A stretch of 64,000 nt of DNA from Pegoplata infirma. Its lineage: Eukaryota; Arthropoda; Insecta; Diptera; Anthomyiidae. The DNA is taken from positions 208,696,035 to 208,760,034 of the forward strand of contig OY992539.1 in the NCBI GenBank assembly GCA_963921195.1. The letters run 5' to 3'. This document shows positions 21,400 to 32,340 of the stretch, piece after piece; position 1 is the stretch's first letter; each line of letters begins with the position of its first letter. The notes beneath the pieces were generated by a model. The model saw only the letters and a list, made by a program, of their open reading frames with translations, made no database searches and was not told the origin of the DNA. Position numbers and translations under genes: made by a program.

Positions 21400-22087
21400 C
21401 AGATGTGGTCAAAAAAATAGTAACGATGACAGATATTTGATTTTTTATGAATGCGGATATTATTGAAAATAAATATTAAAAAAAAAAATCTAATCGCCAG
21501 CACCAAAACAAGAAATTTAAAAAAAAATCGTTCTTCCTTATGAGTAAACGTGGTTTTAGGATAATATTGGACAGATCATTCATCTCTGGAAGCATTTATT
21601 ACATCTGAGGAACTTCATATCAGATTTTTCTTATTAACAGTTTTGCTTCAAGTGAAAACAAACAGATTAAAATTTGACATAAAAAATTGCTTTATTTAGG
21701 TACATCACATACAAATTGTATGAACTACAATTACTTCGGCGTTACGTCCTATGCAACGAATTTTAATTCTGCTAAGGCTTTTAAATAACATTCGTATAAC
21801 ATTTCTATTGGTGTCCAGTAATTTTAAATCTGGTCATTAGATTCGCAGATATTCTATGTAGTTTCAGGGCTGGCCAATATGTAGTTTCAGGGCTGGCCAA
21901 TATAATATATGTAAACTAAAAACAGCGAGCAACATTCAAAAAAGAAGAGCATAATTTACTCTGTGTTATTTTTTAAAGATTTTCTTTTTTTGTTAACCGC
22001 AATAATCTTTTTTAGATTTTTATCCAATAAAGTTCAAAGTTTTAAATTTCAAAAATCGTATGTTACGCTATTTTTTGAACACCATTG
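21400..22087 (-). mobile_element. Decayed Tc1-like element with transposase relic
   Basis: The ends read CAGATGTGGTCAAAAAAATAG and a right-end complement CAATGGTGTTCAAAAAATAGC, each flanked by TA as Tc1/mariner elements are. On the minus strand near 21850-21900, TTGGCCAGCCCTGAAACTAC and AGAATATCTGCG resemble the conserved SPDLNPIENIW region of Tc1 transposases, now with stops and indels. A 23-bp segment there (ATGTAGTTTCAGGGCTGGCC plus AAT) is duplicated in tandem. Downstream residues do not read in one frame. It is a dead copy. Confidence 0.55.
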
Positions 22088-22460
22088 TATTTATTTTTAA
22101 ATATATTTGGTTTTTGTTAGATGCATAAGAGATCATATTTGTAGAAAGCATAAGCTATTGTTTATTATAAAAAACATATTTAAATAAATACAACAAACAA
22201 ACAAAAATATTAATAATTACTTATACTTATGTGAAGTGAAAAATAATGAAAAGAATTTTTAATGAATGAAAACAAAAACTCAAGTGTTTGTTAATTTTAA
22301 ATGAAAAGAAAAATTCTATAGAAACAAGTATTTTAAACTGGAAATTTGTCTAAATGCAAAAGAATTTAAATCTTTAAGACTTTTTAATAATACATTATAA
22401 AAATTTTTATTCCATGATCAACTGTTAAGTTTCTATCTAATAAAATCTCACGGAAAAATT
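22088..22460. other. AT-rich spacer, nothing recognised
   Basis: Mostly A-rich sequence with AAACAAACAAACAAAAAT words. No gene. Confidence 0.5.
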
Positions 22461-22464
22461 TTCA

Positions 22465-22600
22465 AAAATAGGCGCCCCAGTATGGCTTTTGGTATGGGGG
22501 TCGTGGGTTCGATTCCTACCAGAGGCCTTGCTTGGTCTGCTACCCTACAACGAAACGATGTACATTGCTATAAGAATTCAATTTTAAATTTTTTTTTAGG
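22465..22600 (+). mobile_element. tRNA-derived SINE-like copy 3
   Basis: GGGGGTCGTGGGTTCGATTC with a B box at 22506-22516, then CTTGCTTGGTCTGC and ACGATGTACATTGCTA, which align with the body of copy 1. The head is shortened. A 120-codon frame from 22482 starts in the SINE and runs into AT-rich DNA, and is not credible. Confidence 0.6.
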
Positions 22601-22775
22601 AAAACTGAAAAATCAGGACATTTTCATACGAAACATTTATAAGAATCTGATAATTTTTCTGTTTAAAATATGTCTCAGAACCAAAGAGATCTTCAAATCT
22701 TCTTCCGAATCAACGATTTTTTTATTATCATTCCATATTAGGATTTTTCAACGAAAAAATTTTTTTAGAATATTA

Positions 22776-23612
22776 ACAAGTATAAAAGTTAAATTCGACT
22801 TAGCCGAATCTAAGAATACCCTCTACAATGCCCTTTTTAAGTGATAGTCAATTTTCTAACGTGAAATTGTAATTTTCGATTAGAAATATTTTATTTTGTG
22901 TAAAAAAACTTTTTTCTTAAGTAATTTTTGAAAAAAAAAAAAAATAATTTACGAAATTTCTTTTTGAGTGTAAGATTTTTTTTTGAGTGTGAAACTTTTT
23001 TCGAGTGTGAAATTTTTTTCGAGTGTATTTTTTTTAATGTAAAAATATTTTTGTGTGGCAAAAATACGTTGTAAAATATTTTTGTGACATGTTTAACGGG
23101 TTTTCAACACGTGAATTTAAGGTGAAACTAATCTGAAATTCACGTTTTTGCTAATAACTTTTGAACTATTTGAACGATTTGGCTGAAATTCATTACAAAC
23201 TAGGCTAGGGTAACGGCAAATATAGGTGCTAAGCTTCAGCATCCTCAGAATTACCTTTCCAAAGTAAGAGTGTTTTTTATCTCGTAAATTCACGAAAAAC
23301 CCTTGCCGAAATTCAGTCTTTTGATCATAAAATTTGACCCACTGGACCGATTTTGCTGTATTGCAATACCAACTTGACCAGGTAAATGCCCAACATATAT
23401 GACAAACTTCAGGAGCCGCCGTAAAGTCTTTCAAAAGTTAGCGTGTTTTCAACAGACAGACGGACGGACAGACAAACATCGCTAGATCGTCTTAAAATCG
23501 ATCGAGGATAATGAATATATATACTGCATGGAGTCCTAGACCAATATTTCGTGGTGTTACAAACGGAATGACAAACTTATATATACCCTCTATCACTAGA
23601 GTGGATCGTATA
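22776..23612 (-). mobile_element. mini-me-like repeat, copy 6
   Basis: Full length on the minus strand: hairpin CACTCTAGTGATAGAGGGT (about 23585-23605), GTCATTCCGTTTGTAACACC, a TATATATTCATTATCCTCG-like core, a short GTCTGTCCGTCCGTCTGTC tract (about 23455-23475), body, and 3' end CGGCTAAGTCGAATTTAAC near 22785-22805. A minus-strand frame of 105 codons (23117-23434) opens MKDFTAAPEVCHICWAFTW, the stretch shared with other copies. Confidence 0.85.
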
Positions 23613-23617
23613 AAAAT

Positions 23618-23790
23618 TATCAAATTTGTGATCAAAATCTAAAAATTTTTTATTGAAAAAATATTCAATTAATCAACTACAATTTGATGATTGGTATAAC
23701 AATTTTCTGTATTGGAGGAATTTCAATAAAAAAAATTATTAAATCCACGTTTTTGTTTATTGAAATTCGTTTAAAATTCTTTCTGTGAAA
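23618..23790. mobile_element. Right half of the 16.0-kb TIR element family
   Basis: AATATTCAATTAATCAACTA, GATTGGTATAACAATTTTCT and GGAGGAATTTCAATAAAA match 16388-16460. The end complement is CACAGAAAGAATT. The left half is not adjacent. Confidence 0.6.
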
Positions 23791-24321
23791 AAATACAACA
23801 GAATTTCAAAATTTTTCTAATAAAGAAAAAATATCTTAGAATCCGAAATCAAAATGTCTCAAAATCTGAAACTTTTTCTACTGAAAAAATGTCTCAATCT
23901 AAAAATTTTTCTTTAAGAAATATTTTCCTAGATCTAAGATTTTTTTATTAAAAAAAAAATATCTCAGAAAATGTTTACTAACAATAAGTATAATTTCCAA
24001 ATAAATATTTATATATTTTTTTTTAAGTCTACTAATCTCTGTTGGCTTCTTTAATACTTGTGTTAAAGAAAAAATTTATGTTTTTCTGTTAAAACCCTAA
24101 ACTGTATTTCAATGGTTTAACATTTTAACCACAAAATATGTTAAAACAATGTCAGGCAACACACACAAATATACAGGCATATGTGTGCATATGAAATAAA
24201 CAAATACACATACATGTAGAGAAAGAAGCTTATACGATACGAGATGTTTACAAATTCTTGTGTGTGTGTGTTTTCACCAAAAAAAAAAAACAGTAGAATC
24301 TCGAGTAATTTAGATAGATTC
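23791..24321. other. AT-rich spacer with TCTCAGA words and CA/TG tracts
   Basis: 23830-23960 holds AAAAATATCTTAGAATC, AAATGTCTCAAAATC and similar words of the dispersed TCTTAGA/TCTCAGA family. 24155-24275 has short ACACACAAATA and TGTGTGTGTG tracts. No gene. Confidence 0.5.
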
Positions 24322-24460
24322 ATACACAAAAAATTATTGGCTAAAAAAATTTCAATTAAATCTATTGATCAACAAAATTTAAATGAGTCAATTATTGTTT
24401 TAATCAACATTTTTGTTATTTTCTTTAACTAACAAATTACAAATTTTCAACATACCATAT
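24322..24460. mobile_element. Left half of the 16.0-kb TIR element family
   Basis: ACACAAAAAATTATTGGCTA, then TCAATTAAATCTATTGATCA and TTTCAACATACCATAT match 16041-16170 closely. It ends abruptly without the right half. Confidence 0.65.
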
Positions 24461-25147
24461 CTTTTTTGAATTACACTTGTAAATAATGTACAGAAAAAAT
24501 AATGACATTTTGAGTCGTTTTTTAGATTTTCAGAAATTTTTTCATTTTTTTTTTTTTTGGACACCAACTAAAATCCACCTCCAGTTGCCTTCACTTCGAC
24601 TACTCGATATTCCATTGTATTTATTTTAAACTCTTAATACTATTGTTGCTGGTTATTTTCTTTATGGGGTTTATAAATATTTTGAAAATGTATTGTTTTG
24701 CTATATACTTTTTGATATTTTTATGTGTTTTTTGTTTATTCTCCCTAAATAAGTATATTGTGTACAATATTGTTTGTTGGTAACAAATGTCTCTTGTGGG
24801 TTATTTTGTCTATAAATTTATTGAAAATTTGTCTAAAATCTAAAATAGACATGATGGTATTTTACTTGTGGATAACATTGAAGTTTTACACAAACAAACA
24901 AACAAAGAAACACACATCTTGTTGTACTTAGTAGTAATATAATGAGTACATGATAAAAAAATTGTATTTCATTATGGGAATTTCAAATTCAAAGGAAAAA
25001 TTTTTGGTAAATCTTAATTTACAGATACGAAAAAAATTAATTGTAATTCGAAGATTCTATTTGCTATTCGAAAATTTCACTTGTAATTCGAAAATTCCAC
25101 ATGTAAAAAAATGAACTGTAATTTGAAAGCGATCAATTGTTATTTGA
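24461..25147. other. AT-rich spacer without recognised features
   Basis: The last 130 bp carry TTGTAATTCGAAGATTC and GTAATTCGAAAATTCCAC words, isolated units of the foldback-arm repeat that fills 41.7-43.5 kb. Confidence 0.5.
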
Positions 25148-26070
25148 ACAAGCAGAAAAGTTAAATTCGACTTGGCTGAATCCATGAATGCAATGCCCTT
25201 TTTAAGTGATAAAAGAATTTTCTAAGGTGAAAAAATTAACAATTTTGATAAGAAAAATTTTATTTTAGGTAAAAAATTTGTTTTTGTCATTTTTGTAAAA
25301 AAAAAATACAAAATTTTTTTTGAGTGTAATATTTTTGAGTGACATAAATACGTTGTAAAATATTTTTGTGATTTACCATTGGTAAACAAGTTTTAAAAGC
25401 ATTGGTAAGTTACCAACAAGTTTTAAAAGCATTGGTAAGTTACTTAGGTGTACTAAAACTAATCAACAATAACATCTTTTCTTTGTTTACAAAAAATTGG
25501 TAGTCAAAAGAATTGGAGATAAAAAAATGTGGATTTTTCTACTGTAATTATTTTGTAAAAATTTTACTGTTAGTTTGGGTTGTTGGAAAAAAAATTTGAT
25601 CACTGAATAAAAACTATAGCCCCTTTTTTTTAAATTTTTAATGTTTGAACTGTGAAAAAATCAGCTTAGAAATATTTTTAAAAAATGTTTTGAAAAATGA
25701 CTATAAATAATTTAATTTTCCAGATTGACCCTCGTAGCACATTTATTATTTACTCAATCTGGACGCTATCAAGCTTAAATTTAAGCTTTAAAAATTACCT
25801 ATAAAAATTATTGGACCTTTTTTTGAATGCTAAATGTTTGAAATATTTTTAAAAATTTTCTGAAAAATGTCTATAAATAATTTAGTTTTCCAGATCGACC
25901 CTCGTAGCACATTTATTATTTACTCAATTTGGTCGCCATTAAGCCATTAAGCTTAAATTAAAGCTTGTTAAATTACCTACATAGAAATTTTTAAAATAAT
26001 ACTCGTGTTACAAACGGAATGGCAAACTAATATACGAGTACACCCTGTATCACTAGAGTGGAGAGTATAA
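25148..26070 (-). mobile_element. mini-me-like repeat, copy 7, carrying AAGCTT repeats
   Basis: The 3' end complement ACAAGCAGAAAAGTTAAATT with TTGGCTGAATCC is at 25148-25185. The head hairpin CACTCTAGTGATACAGGGT and GCCATTCCGTTTGTAACACG are at 26005-26070. The GTCY core is missing: the body is replaced by GGTAAGTTACCAACAAG repeats (25380-25445) and two AAGCTT-bearing units. Confidence 0.7.
25620..25990 (+). repeat. AAGCTT-bearing dispersed repeat, two tandem copies
   Basis: GACCCTCGTAGCACATTTAT occurs near 25728 and 25897, each followed by TATTTACTCAAT, a GTCGCC or GACGCT segment and AAGCTTAAATT. Each is preceded by TTGAAATATTTTTAAAA-like sequence, giving a unit of about 170 bp. Confidence 0.8.
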
Positions 26071-26072
26071 AA

Positions 26073-26890
26073 ACATCACTATTAATTTGAAAAATATTAA
26101 TTGCAATTCAAAGATTCCAATTATAATTTGAAAAATATCAATTGTAATTCAAAGAAGATCAATTGCAATAAATTGAATTACAATTGATCTTTTTCGAATT
26201 ACAATTGATCTTTTTCAAATTACAATTGATCTTTTAGGAATTTCAATTGATATTTTTTGAAGTACAATTAAAATATTTGAAATACAAGTTGAATCTTCGA
26301 ATAACAACTAGAATTTTCAAGAAACAAATGAGATCTTAGAATTACAAGTAGAATCATTGAATAACTATTGATCGTTTTGAACTTATTCGAATTACAATTA
26401 ATAGTTTTCAGAATATAATCGAAAGAGAATATAAGTGTTCTCTTTCGAGTTTTAACTGACCTTTTTCGAATTACGATTGATCTTTTTCGAAATACAATTG
26501 ATATTTTTTGAATTACAATTTATCTTTTTAGAATTACAATTAATCTTTCAAATTACAATTGATCTTTTTGAATTGCAATTCTTAATCGAATTACAATTTA
26601 TATTTTTCGAATTACAATTGATCTATTTTGAATTAAAATTTCCCTTTTTCGAATTAAAATTGCTCTCTTTTGAATTAAAATTTATCTTGTTCGAATAACA
26701 ATTGGAATCTTCGAATTTAAAATGGAGTGTTTGAAATAAAAATCGAATATTCGAATTACAAGTAGAATCTTCGCACTACAAAAAAAAAATTTGAGTGGAA
26801 AGGAATCTTTGAAAATGGAATCTTCGACTTACAAATAGAATCTTTGAATTGCAATTGATCATTTTCGAACAACATCTGTAAATGGTGTAG
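26073..26890. mobile_element. Decayed copy of the TTCGAATTACAATTGATC foldback family
   Basis: The left part has AATTGCAATTCAAAGATTCC and AATTCAAAGAAGATCAATTG. The rest is in the opposite sense, TTACAATTGATCTTTTTCG-like, with AGAATCTTCG variants. The end CATCTGTAAATGGTGTAG at 26873-26890 equals the terminus of the intact element at 41721-43483. Units are far more diverged than there. Frames of 73 and 76 codons arise from the 21-bp periodicity. Confidence 0.75.
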
Positions 26891-27304
26891 ACTAAGGCAT
26901 CCAATCGGCATTGGTTTTTCTTAATCCCGGGATTCGGAATTGAAGAAAAATTTTCAGGATCCCAATTTCGGGATGGATCCTGGGATTTTCGGGATATTTT
27001 GAACACCGGGGTTTTCGGGATAAATTGAATCCCGGGATTTTCGGCATATTTTAAATCCCGGGATTCTAGAGATTTTTTAAATATTTTCGGGATTGAATAT
27101 TTCCGGGATTTTTAAAAAATTTTATTATTTTTTTTTCATTTTGGCAAATCCACGTGTTCGTAAAGATTTGCAAAGTTCTGTTAAAGTTGTGAAATTCAAA
27201 AAAGGTAGAGTTTCCTCCTGTGAAGGACATCCCGATTCGCTTAACTTTCTTACTTTTCATTGTGGCTCATTTTTATCAACTTTTAGCTGCTTAACCTCAT
27301 GAAC

Positions 27305-27740
27305 TAGAGATGGGTGATTCACGTGAATCACGTGAATCACGTAAATCACTCGTGAGTGTAAGTAATTTTCATGTCAATCACGTAATTGTGAATGAGCGTG
27401 TGTTGAAAAAATTTAAGTGAGTCCAATTTTTGCGTGAGTGGATCATTTTTTTTTTTTTTTGTTTGTGGGAGCTTGCGTGATTTGATTTTTTTTACTAAAA
27501 ATTATTTTTTTTTTTTATTCTTGCAATTTTAGGTAAAAAATTGTATAGCGTAAGTAGAGTTTGCGTGACTCACGCATGATTGAATCCGGTGTGAGTCATG
27601 CGTGCGGGTGAGCAATTTTTTGTACTTTTTTGTTTTTTCTTGTACTTGAATAGTGAGTGAGCGTGAGTAAAAAAAAATGTGCGTTAAGGAGTGTAGGTCA
27701 AAAATTCACTCACGTGTTAAAAAAAAGTTTGTTGTTGAAA
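27305..27740 (+). repeat. TAGAGATGGG fragment rich in CACGTGA/TCACG words
   Basis: It starts TAGAGATGGGTGATTCACG, then repeats GTGAATCACGTGAATCACGT and later GTGAGTGAGCGTGAG, GTGCGTGAG and CACTCACGTG words. It is related to the fragment at 13073. The right end is not defined. Confidence 0.5.
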
Positions 27741-27880
27741 AACACAAAATAAAAACAGTTCCTTAGGAGTAAAGGTGTGCCAAAAGCCCTTTCGTCGAAC
27801 TACCATTCATTTTCAGAATTTTTTGCAAGCTTTAAATTTTGCAAACGGTATCACCAAAAAATGGTACCAAATTGAACTAT

Positions 27881-28088
27881 CCCGGGTAAAAATGAAATAT
27901 ATATGATCATATATGAAGATATATGGATCATATATGGATTTATATAACCATATATTATCATATATGCCTCCATATATGAACATATATGAACATATATGGA
28001 GGCATATATGATAATATATGGTTATATAAATCCATATATGATCCATATATCTTCATATATGATCATATATATTTCATTTTTACCCGGG
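27881..28088. mobile_element. 208-bp palindrome with CCCGGGTAAAAATG ends
   Basis: Both ends read CCCGGGTAAAAATGAAAT in opposite orientation, and the arms (CATATATGATAATATATGG and similar) pair almost perfectly up to about 12 bp at the centre. AT flanks each end, a possible 2-bp target duplication. Frames in it are tyrosine- and isoleucine-rich by-products of ATAT repeats. Confidence 0.9.
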
Positions 28089-28319
28089 ATTGTCGATTTT
28101 TTTTATTTTGTATCACAAAATTCATATTTTATAAAAATTACAGTAAAAATTATTAAAAAAATATAAAAATATTTAAAAAAAAATCGGGATCCCGAAAGTC
28201 ACGGGATTGAAAATCAGAAATCCCGAAATTCAGGATTTGTCTAATCCCGAAAATCCCGGGATTTCCGAGATCGGGATTTCCAAGATCGTGATTTCTGGAT
28301 TGAAACCTCTAGTGTAGAC

Positions 28320-28774
28320 ACTTTTTATAGTGAACCACAATTTTTTTTAAATTCTAATTTTTTTCTACCAAAAAAAAACCCATAAAGTCTAAAATTATTA
28401 TTTTTTAAGGAAATCTGTTAATTAGTCTTTTACACCCACATTTTTTCGCTTCATTTTTATTTTTTATAATAATTCTAAAATTTTTATAAAAATAAAGTTT
28501 CAATTTTATTTTTTTGTTATAATTAAATTTTTTATTTTAATAACTTTAATTCATTTTAATCACTTCTAAACGTGATGACTATACCATAAAATGACCATAG
28601 ATTCTCACGCATACAAATGTTTAAAAAAAAAAAAATTAATTACATTTACTTATTACCAGCACTGCCATTTTAGAGCATACCGAGTAAACACTATGGGTTT
28701 AAAGCAAATAAAAAGTGTGTAAAATTGCACAATTTTAAAGAAAGTGAAAAAGAAAAATGTATACTTTTTTGGCA
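28320..28774. other. AT-rich spacer, nothing recognised
   Basis: Long A and T runs. No open frame or repeat partner was found. Confidence 0.5.
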
Positions 28775-29819
28775 CACTGAAAGAAAAATGCTTTATAATA
28801 TTTATGACATGGTTTCTTATATATTTTTGTCATAAAATTTCATTATATTTATGAAACCTTCATAGATATAATGAAGTTTTATGAAAAAATCTATGAAATG
28901 CAATTCATAAAGTTTCATGATTTAATAAAAAAAAAAATCATACACACAAAAAAAATTTTTTTCCATGAACGATTTTCATAGTATTTATGAACAAATTCAT
29001 ACAATTTATTACTTTTTCATAATATTTATAAACTTTTTCATAGTATTTATGAATAATTCATAATATGTGAAATTTAAGAATTTTTAACATTTTTCATTAA
29101 TACTATGAAAAAGTTTATAAATATTATGAAAAAGTAATAAATTGTATGAAATTGTTCATAAATACTATGAAAATCGTTCATGGAAAAAAAAAAAATTTTT
29201 GTGTGTAAACGTGTCATATGATTTTTTATAATATAATTAGGAAACTAAATAAAACAATTCTATCTTCTGAAAACGATTTTTAAAATTTGTATTCCCTTTT
29301 TTTAGTTTTTCCAATGTAAATATCATCTATTTTATTTCTAAAAAATAATGGATTTGCTTTATTAATGAAAAATTTCATAAATAATATGAAACCTTTTCAT
29401 AAATATAATGAAACTTGTCATTAAAGTTCGTCCAATGTAACTGTTTCATAAATATTTTGAAATGTTTTATAAATACTATGAAACATTTTATAAAAATAAT
29501 ATTATTTTTTAAGTATTTTATTATAATTATGGAACAAATACTATTAAATAGTTTCCTAATATGATCAAATATTTAAGAAACAAATTAAATCTATGAAATG
29601 TTTCATCGTACTTATGAAACATTTCATAATATTTATGAAGAGTTTCATAAAAGTTTATAAAATTTTATTCATTATACCTTTCATAAATATAATAAAAAAA
29701 TTTATAAATATTGGCCCTATGAACAATTATGAAACTCTTTCATTGCATTTATGAAATTGTTACATTTCATTGCATTTATGAGAGTTTTCACAAATATAAT
29801 GAGGGTTTATCTTTGAGTG
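28775..29819. mobile_element. TIR element rich in TTCATAAATATAATGAAAC words
   Basis: The left end is CACTGAAAGAAAAATGC and the right end complement CACTCAAAGATAAACCC. The interior is made of short mirrored words such as TTCATAAATATAATGAAAC and TATGAAATGTTTCAT on both strands. It contains a second, younger palindrome (28942-29207). Non-autonomous, superfamily uncertain. Confidence 0.65.
28942..29207. mobile_element. Nested 266-bp palindrome, CACACAAAAAAAA ends
   Basis: The left arm has TTTCCATGAACGATTTTCAT and AGTATTTATGAACAAATTC. The right arm is its complement with very few mismatches. TA precedes the left end and ends the right, consistent with a TA target. Confidence 0.8.
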
Positions 29820-30331
29820 CAGTTAAAAAATTTCGTTTTTTTTAATATTAAAGACCTATTTTTAGGTTATGGTAAAAAAATCAATGTAAAATTTGCGAAT
29901 TTCCCGATATTTTCAGATGTACTTAAACAAATACGAAAAAAATTAAACTTTATTTGACGGGTAAAACAACAAAAAAAAAGAGATTTCCACGGGCAGGCAA
30001 ACTTCGGTAGATCGACATGAAATCGATCGCAGATCTTGAAGATCCTATAATTTTCTTGTGGGAGAATATCCCACCAGATTTTTTTAAAGAAAATTGACCT
30101 TGAGCTAGAATATTTAAGATTTGTTACTTTTTCCCATGGTGCAAATATAATTGAATAGAGTAGTGGCAGTAGCACCAGTAAATCGTATTGTTAGTAGTGT
30201 GTGGCATAAATATTTTGCGAAAAATAACATTTATGTATGTTCAAACAAAAAAAAAAAACAAGAACTGGTGGTAAAAATTTAACCTCCATACAATAACAAT
30301 AAAAAACCAGAGATTTTTTATATTTTTTTTT
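29820..30331. other. AT-rich spacer, possible eroded mini-me core
   Basis: CGGTAGATCGACATGAAATC, GATCGCAGATC near 30008-30038 resembles the TAGATCGTCTTAAAATCGATC core of mini-me copies, but head and tail are absent. Minus-strand frames of 102 and 80 codons here have no recognisable domains. Confidence 0.35.
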
Positions 30332-31220
30332 TATACCATCCACTCTAGTGATAGAGGGTAGATATAAGTTTGTCACTCCGTTTGTAACACATTGAAATAT
30401 CGGTCTAGGACCCCATAAAGTATATGTAATCATGCTCCTTGATCAATGTCTATCCGCCAAACTAACTGAAGCTGCTAAAGTTTGACATATATGTTGGCCA
30501 TTTACCTGGTCAGGTTGGTATTGCAATTCAGCGAAATCGGTCTGGTGGTTCAAAAGTTATGACCAAAAGAGTGAATTTCAGCAAGGGTTTTTCGCGAATT
30601 TTCGAGATAAAAAATACGCTAACTTTCGACTGCTGAAACTTAACATATTTTTTTGTCGTTCCCCAGGTCTGGTTGGTATTGAATTTAAGCAAAATCGGTC
30701 CAGTGGTTCAAAAGCTATAACCAAAACCCTAAATTTCAGATTGGTTTCACCTTAAATTCATGTGTTAAAAACCCGTTAAACAAGTTTTAAAAGAATTGGT
30801 AACTTACCAATGCTTTTTTAACTTGTTGGTAACTTACCAATGCTTTTTAAACTTGTTTACCAATGGTAAGTCACAAACATATTTTAAAAAGAATTTCTGT
30901 CACTCAAAAATATTTTTTACACAAAATAAAAAAATTACACTCAAAAAAATTTACACTCGTAAAAAATTTACACTCGAAAAAAATTTACACTCAAACAAAA
31001 TTTACACTCAAAAAAATTTTTTTTTTCACAAAAATTACAAAAAAAATGTTTTTTTTTTCACAAAAATTACAAAAAAAAGTTATTTTTTTCAAAATAATTT
31101 TTTTGTAATCAAAGTTGTTAATATTTTTCACGTTACAAAATTCTTCTATCACTTAAAAAGGTCATTGTAGAGGGTATTCATAAATTCGGCCAAGTCGAAT
31201 TTAAATTTTCTACTTGTTTT
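30332..31220 (+). mobile_element. mini-me-like repeat, copy 8 (GTCY tract lost)
   Basis: Head hairpin CACTCTAGTGATAGAGGGT, GTCACTCCGTTTGTAACACA, CCCCATAAAGTATATGTAAT, then GATCAATGTCTATCCGCC where the GTCY tract should be. Body TTTACCTGGTCAGGTTGGTA and 3' end ATTCGGCCAAGTCGAATTTA with TACTTGTTTT at 31220. A deletion removed the core. Frames of 124 and 81 codons over 30796-31170 are TTACACTCAAAAAA repeats. Confidence 0.8.
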
Positions 31221-32340
31221 ATACTACAACTACTATTACAATTGCTCTTCATTTCGCTCACTAACACCACGATGCATCATGGTGTTTAAAAATAAAATTG
31301 CGAAAAAAAGTTTGGAATAAAATAGTGTAAATCCTATTAAACATGCTGTAAAAATATAAAACCCTTTTTTCTGTGTATGTATAAGTGTGTTATTGTATGA
31401 GTAGTGGTAGTAGTAGTGGTAGTTATGAGAAAGAAGAAAAAGAATTTAACTTTAAACGGATTTAAAATTTGATTTATTTAAAAATATTATTCATACGTTA
31501 CTGTAAAGTGAATTTGAATGTATAATGAAAAAATTGGAATTTTAAAAATAAAAATTCAGTCGAAAAAAATGGTTTAGTAAAAAAGATATTGTTTAAGAAG
31601 AATATAGACGCCATAGTGATAATTAAAAAAAAATAGTGTTTATGAGATAAAGTTTGGAAATTTAATTATAATTTGCAAAAACCCAGTTAATGAAAATTAT
31701 TTATTACTAAAAGAATATTTGAGTATAAAGAAAAATCAACAAAAAAAAATAGAATTAGCAAAAAAAAAACAAGGTTACTGACAAAAAGAGCTAAGTCCAT
31801 TTTAATAAATTTGACCAGAGAGACTTAACGCGTAATAAAAGCTTTTGCTTTTAATATTTTTATTAAATATAAATTTGCCTCTTCTGATAATTACAGAACA
31901 TGTGGAGTTGAAAATAATTTTCTGATGCCTTACAGCTGTTTTGTGACTTAGCAGTTTTTGTGATTTTTATTTAATATTTTTGTATAGACTTATTGTAAGT
32001 CCGGTTTAAAAAGACACAAAAAAAAAACTTGCTAAACTCTATTGTGTTACAAATGCAATTTTCTTTTCTTTAATCCTTGCTTTTTTTTTCTAATTACAAA
32101 ACTTGAGGAACTAAAAATAATTTGCTGTCGACTTATAAGTTCTTTTGTGACTTGACACTATTTCTCATTACTGATTTATATTTTTTATGTGGACTTAGCA
32201 CATTTTCCTTAAATCTCTCTTTCATTATTTATATTGCTATTAACTAAAAATAATTATTTTTATTAAATCACTGCATCAAAAACCATGTTTTTTTTTTTTT
32301 AATTTGGACTTAGCACCTTTTCGCATTAACCTAACGATAA
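31221..32340. other. AT-rich spacer
   Basis: No gene or intact element. GACTTAGCACNTTTTC words occur near 32190 and 32310, and GTAGTGGTAGTAGTAGTGG near 31400. Confidence 0.45.

Larger units (their letters stand above)
26893..28311. mobile_element. hAT-like composite with 8-bp target duplication
   Basis: GTGTAGAC flanks both sides (26885-26892 and 28312-28319). The ends read TAAGGCATCCAATC and complement TAGAGGTTTCAATCC. The arms carry many ATCCCGGGATTTTCGGGAT-like words on both sides. Nested inside are a TAGAGATGGG fragment (from 27305) and a 208-bp palindrome (27881-28088). An 8-bp duplication and TAGAG-type ends fit the hAT superfamily. There is no transposase. The insertion sits exactly at the terminus of the preceding foldback copy. 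Confidence 0.75.

Noticed and set aside
30796..31170. 124-codon frame rich in K, F and T
   Set aside because: It reads TTACACTCAAAAAA-type repeats of a mini-me body and has no domain.
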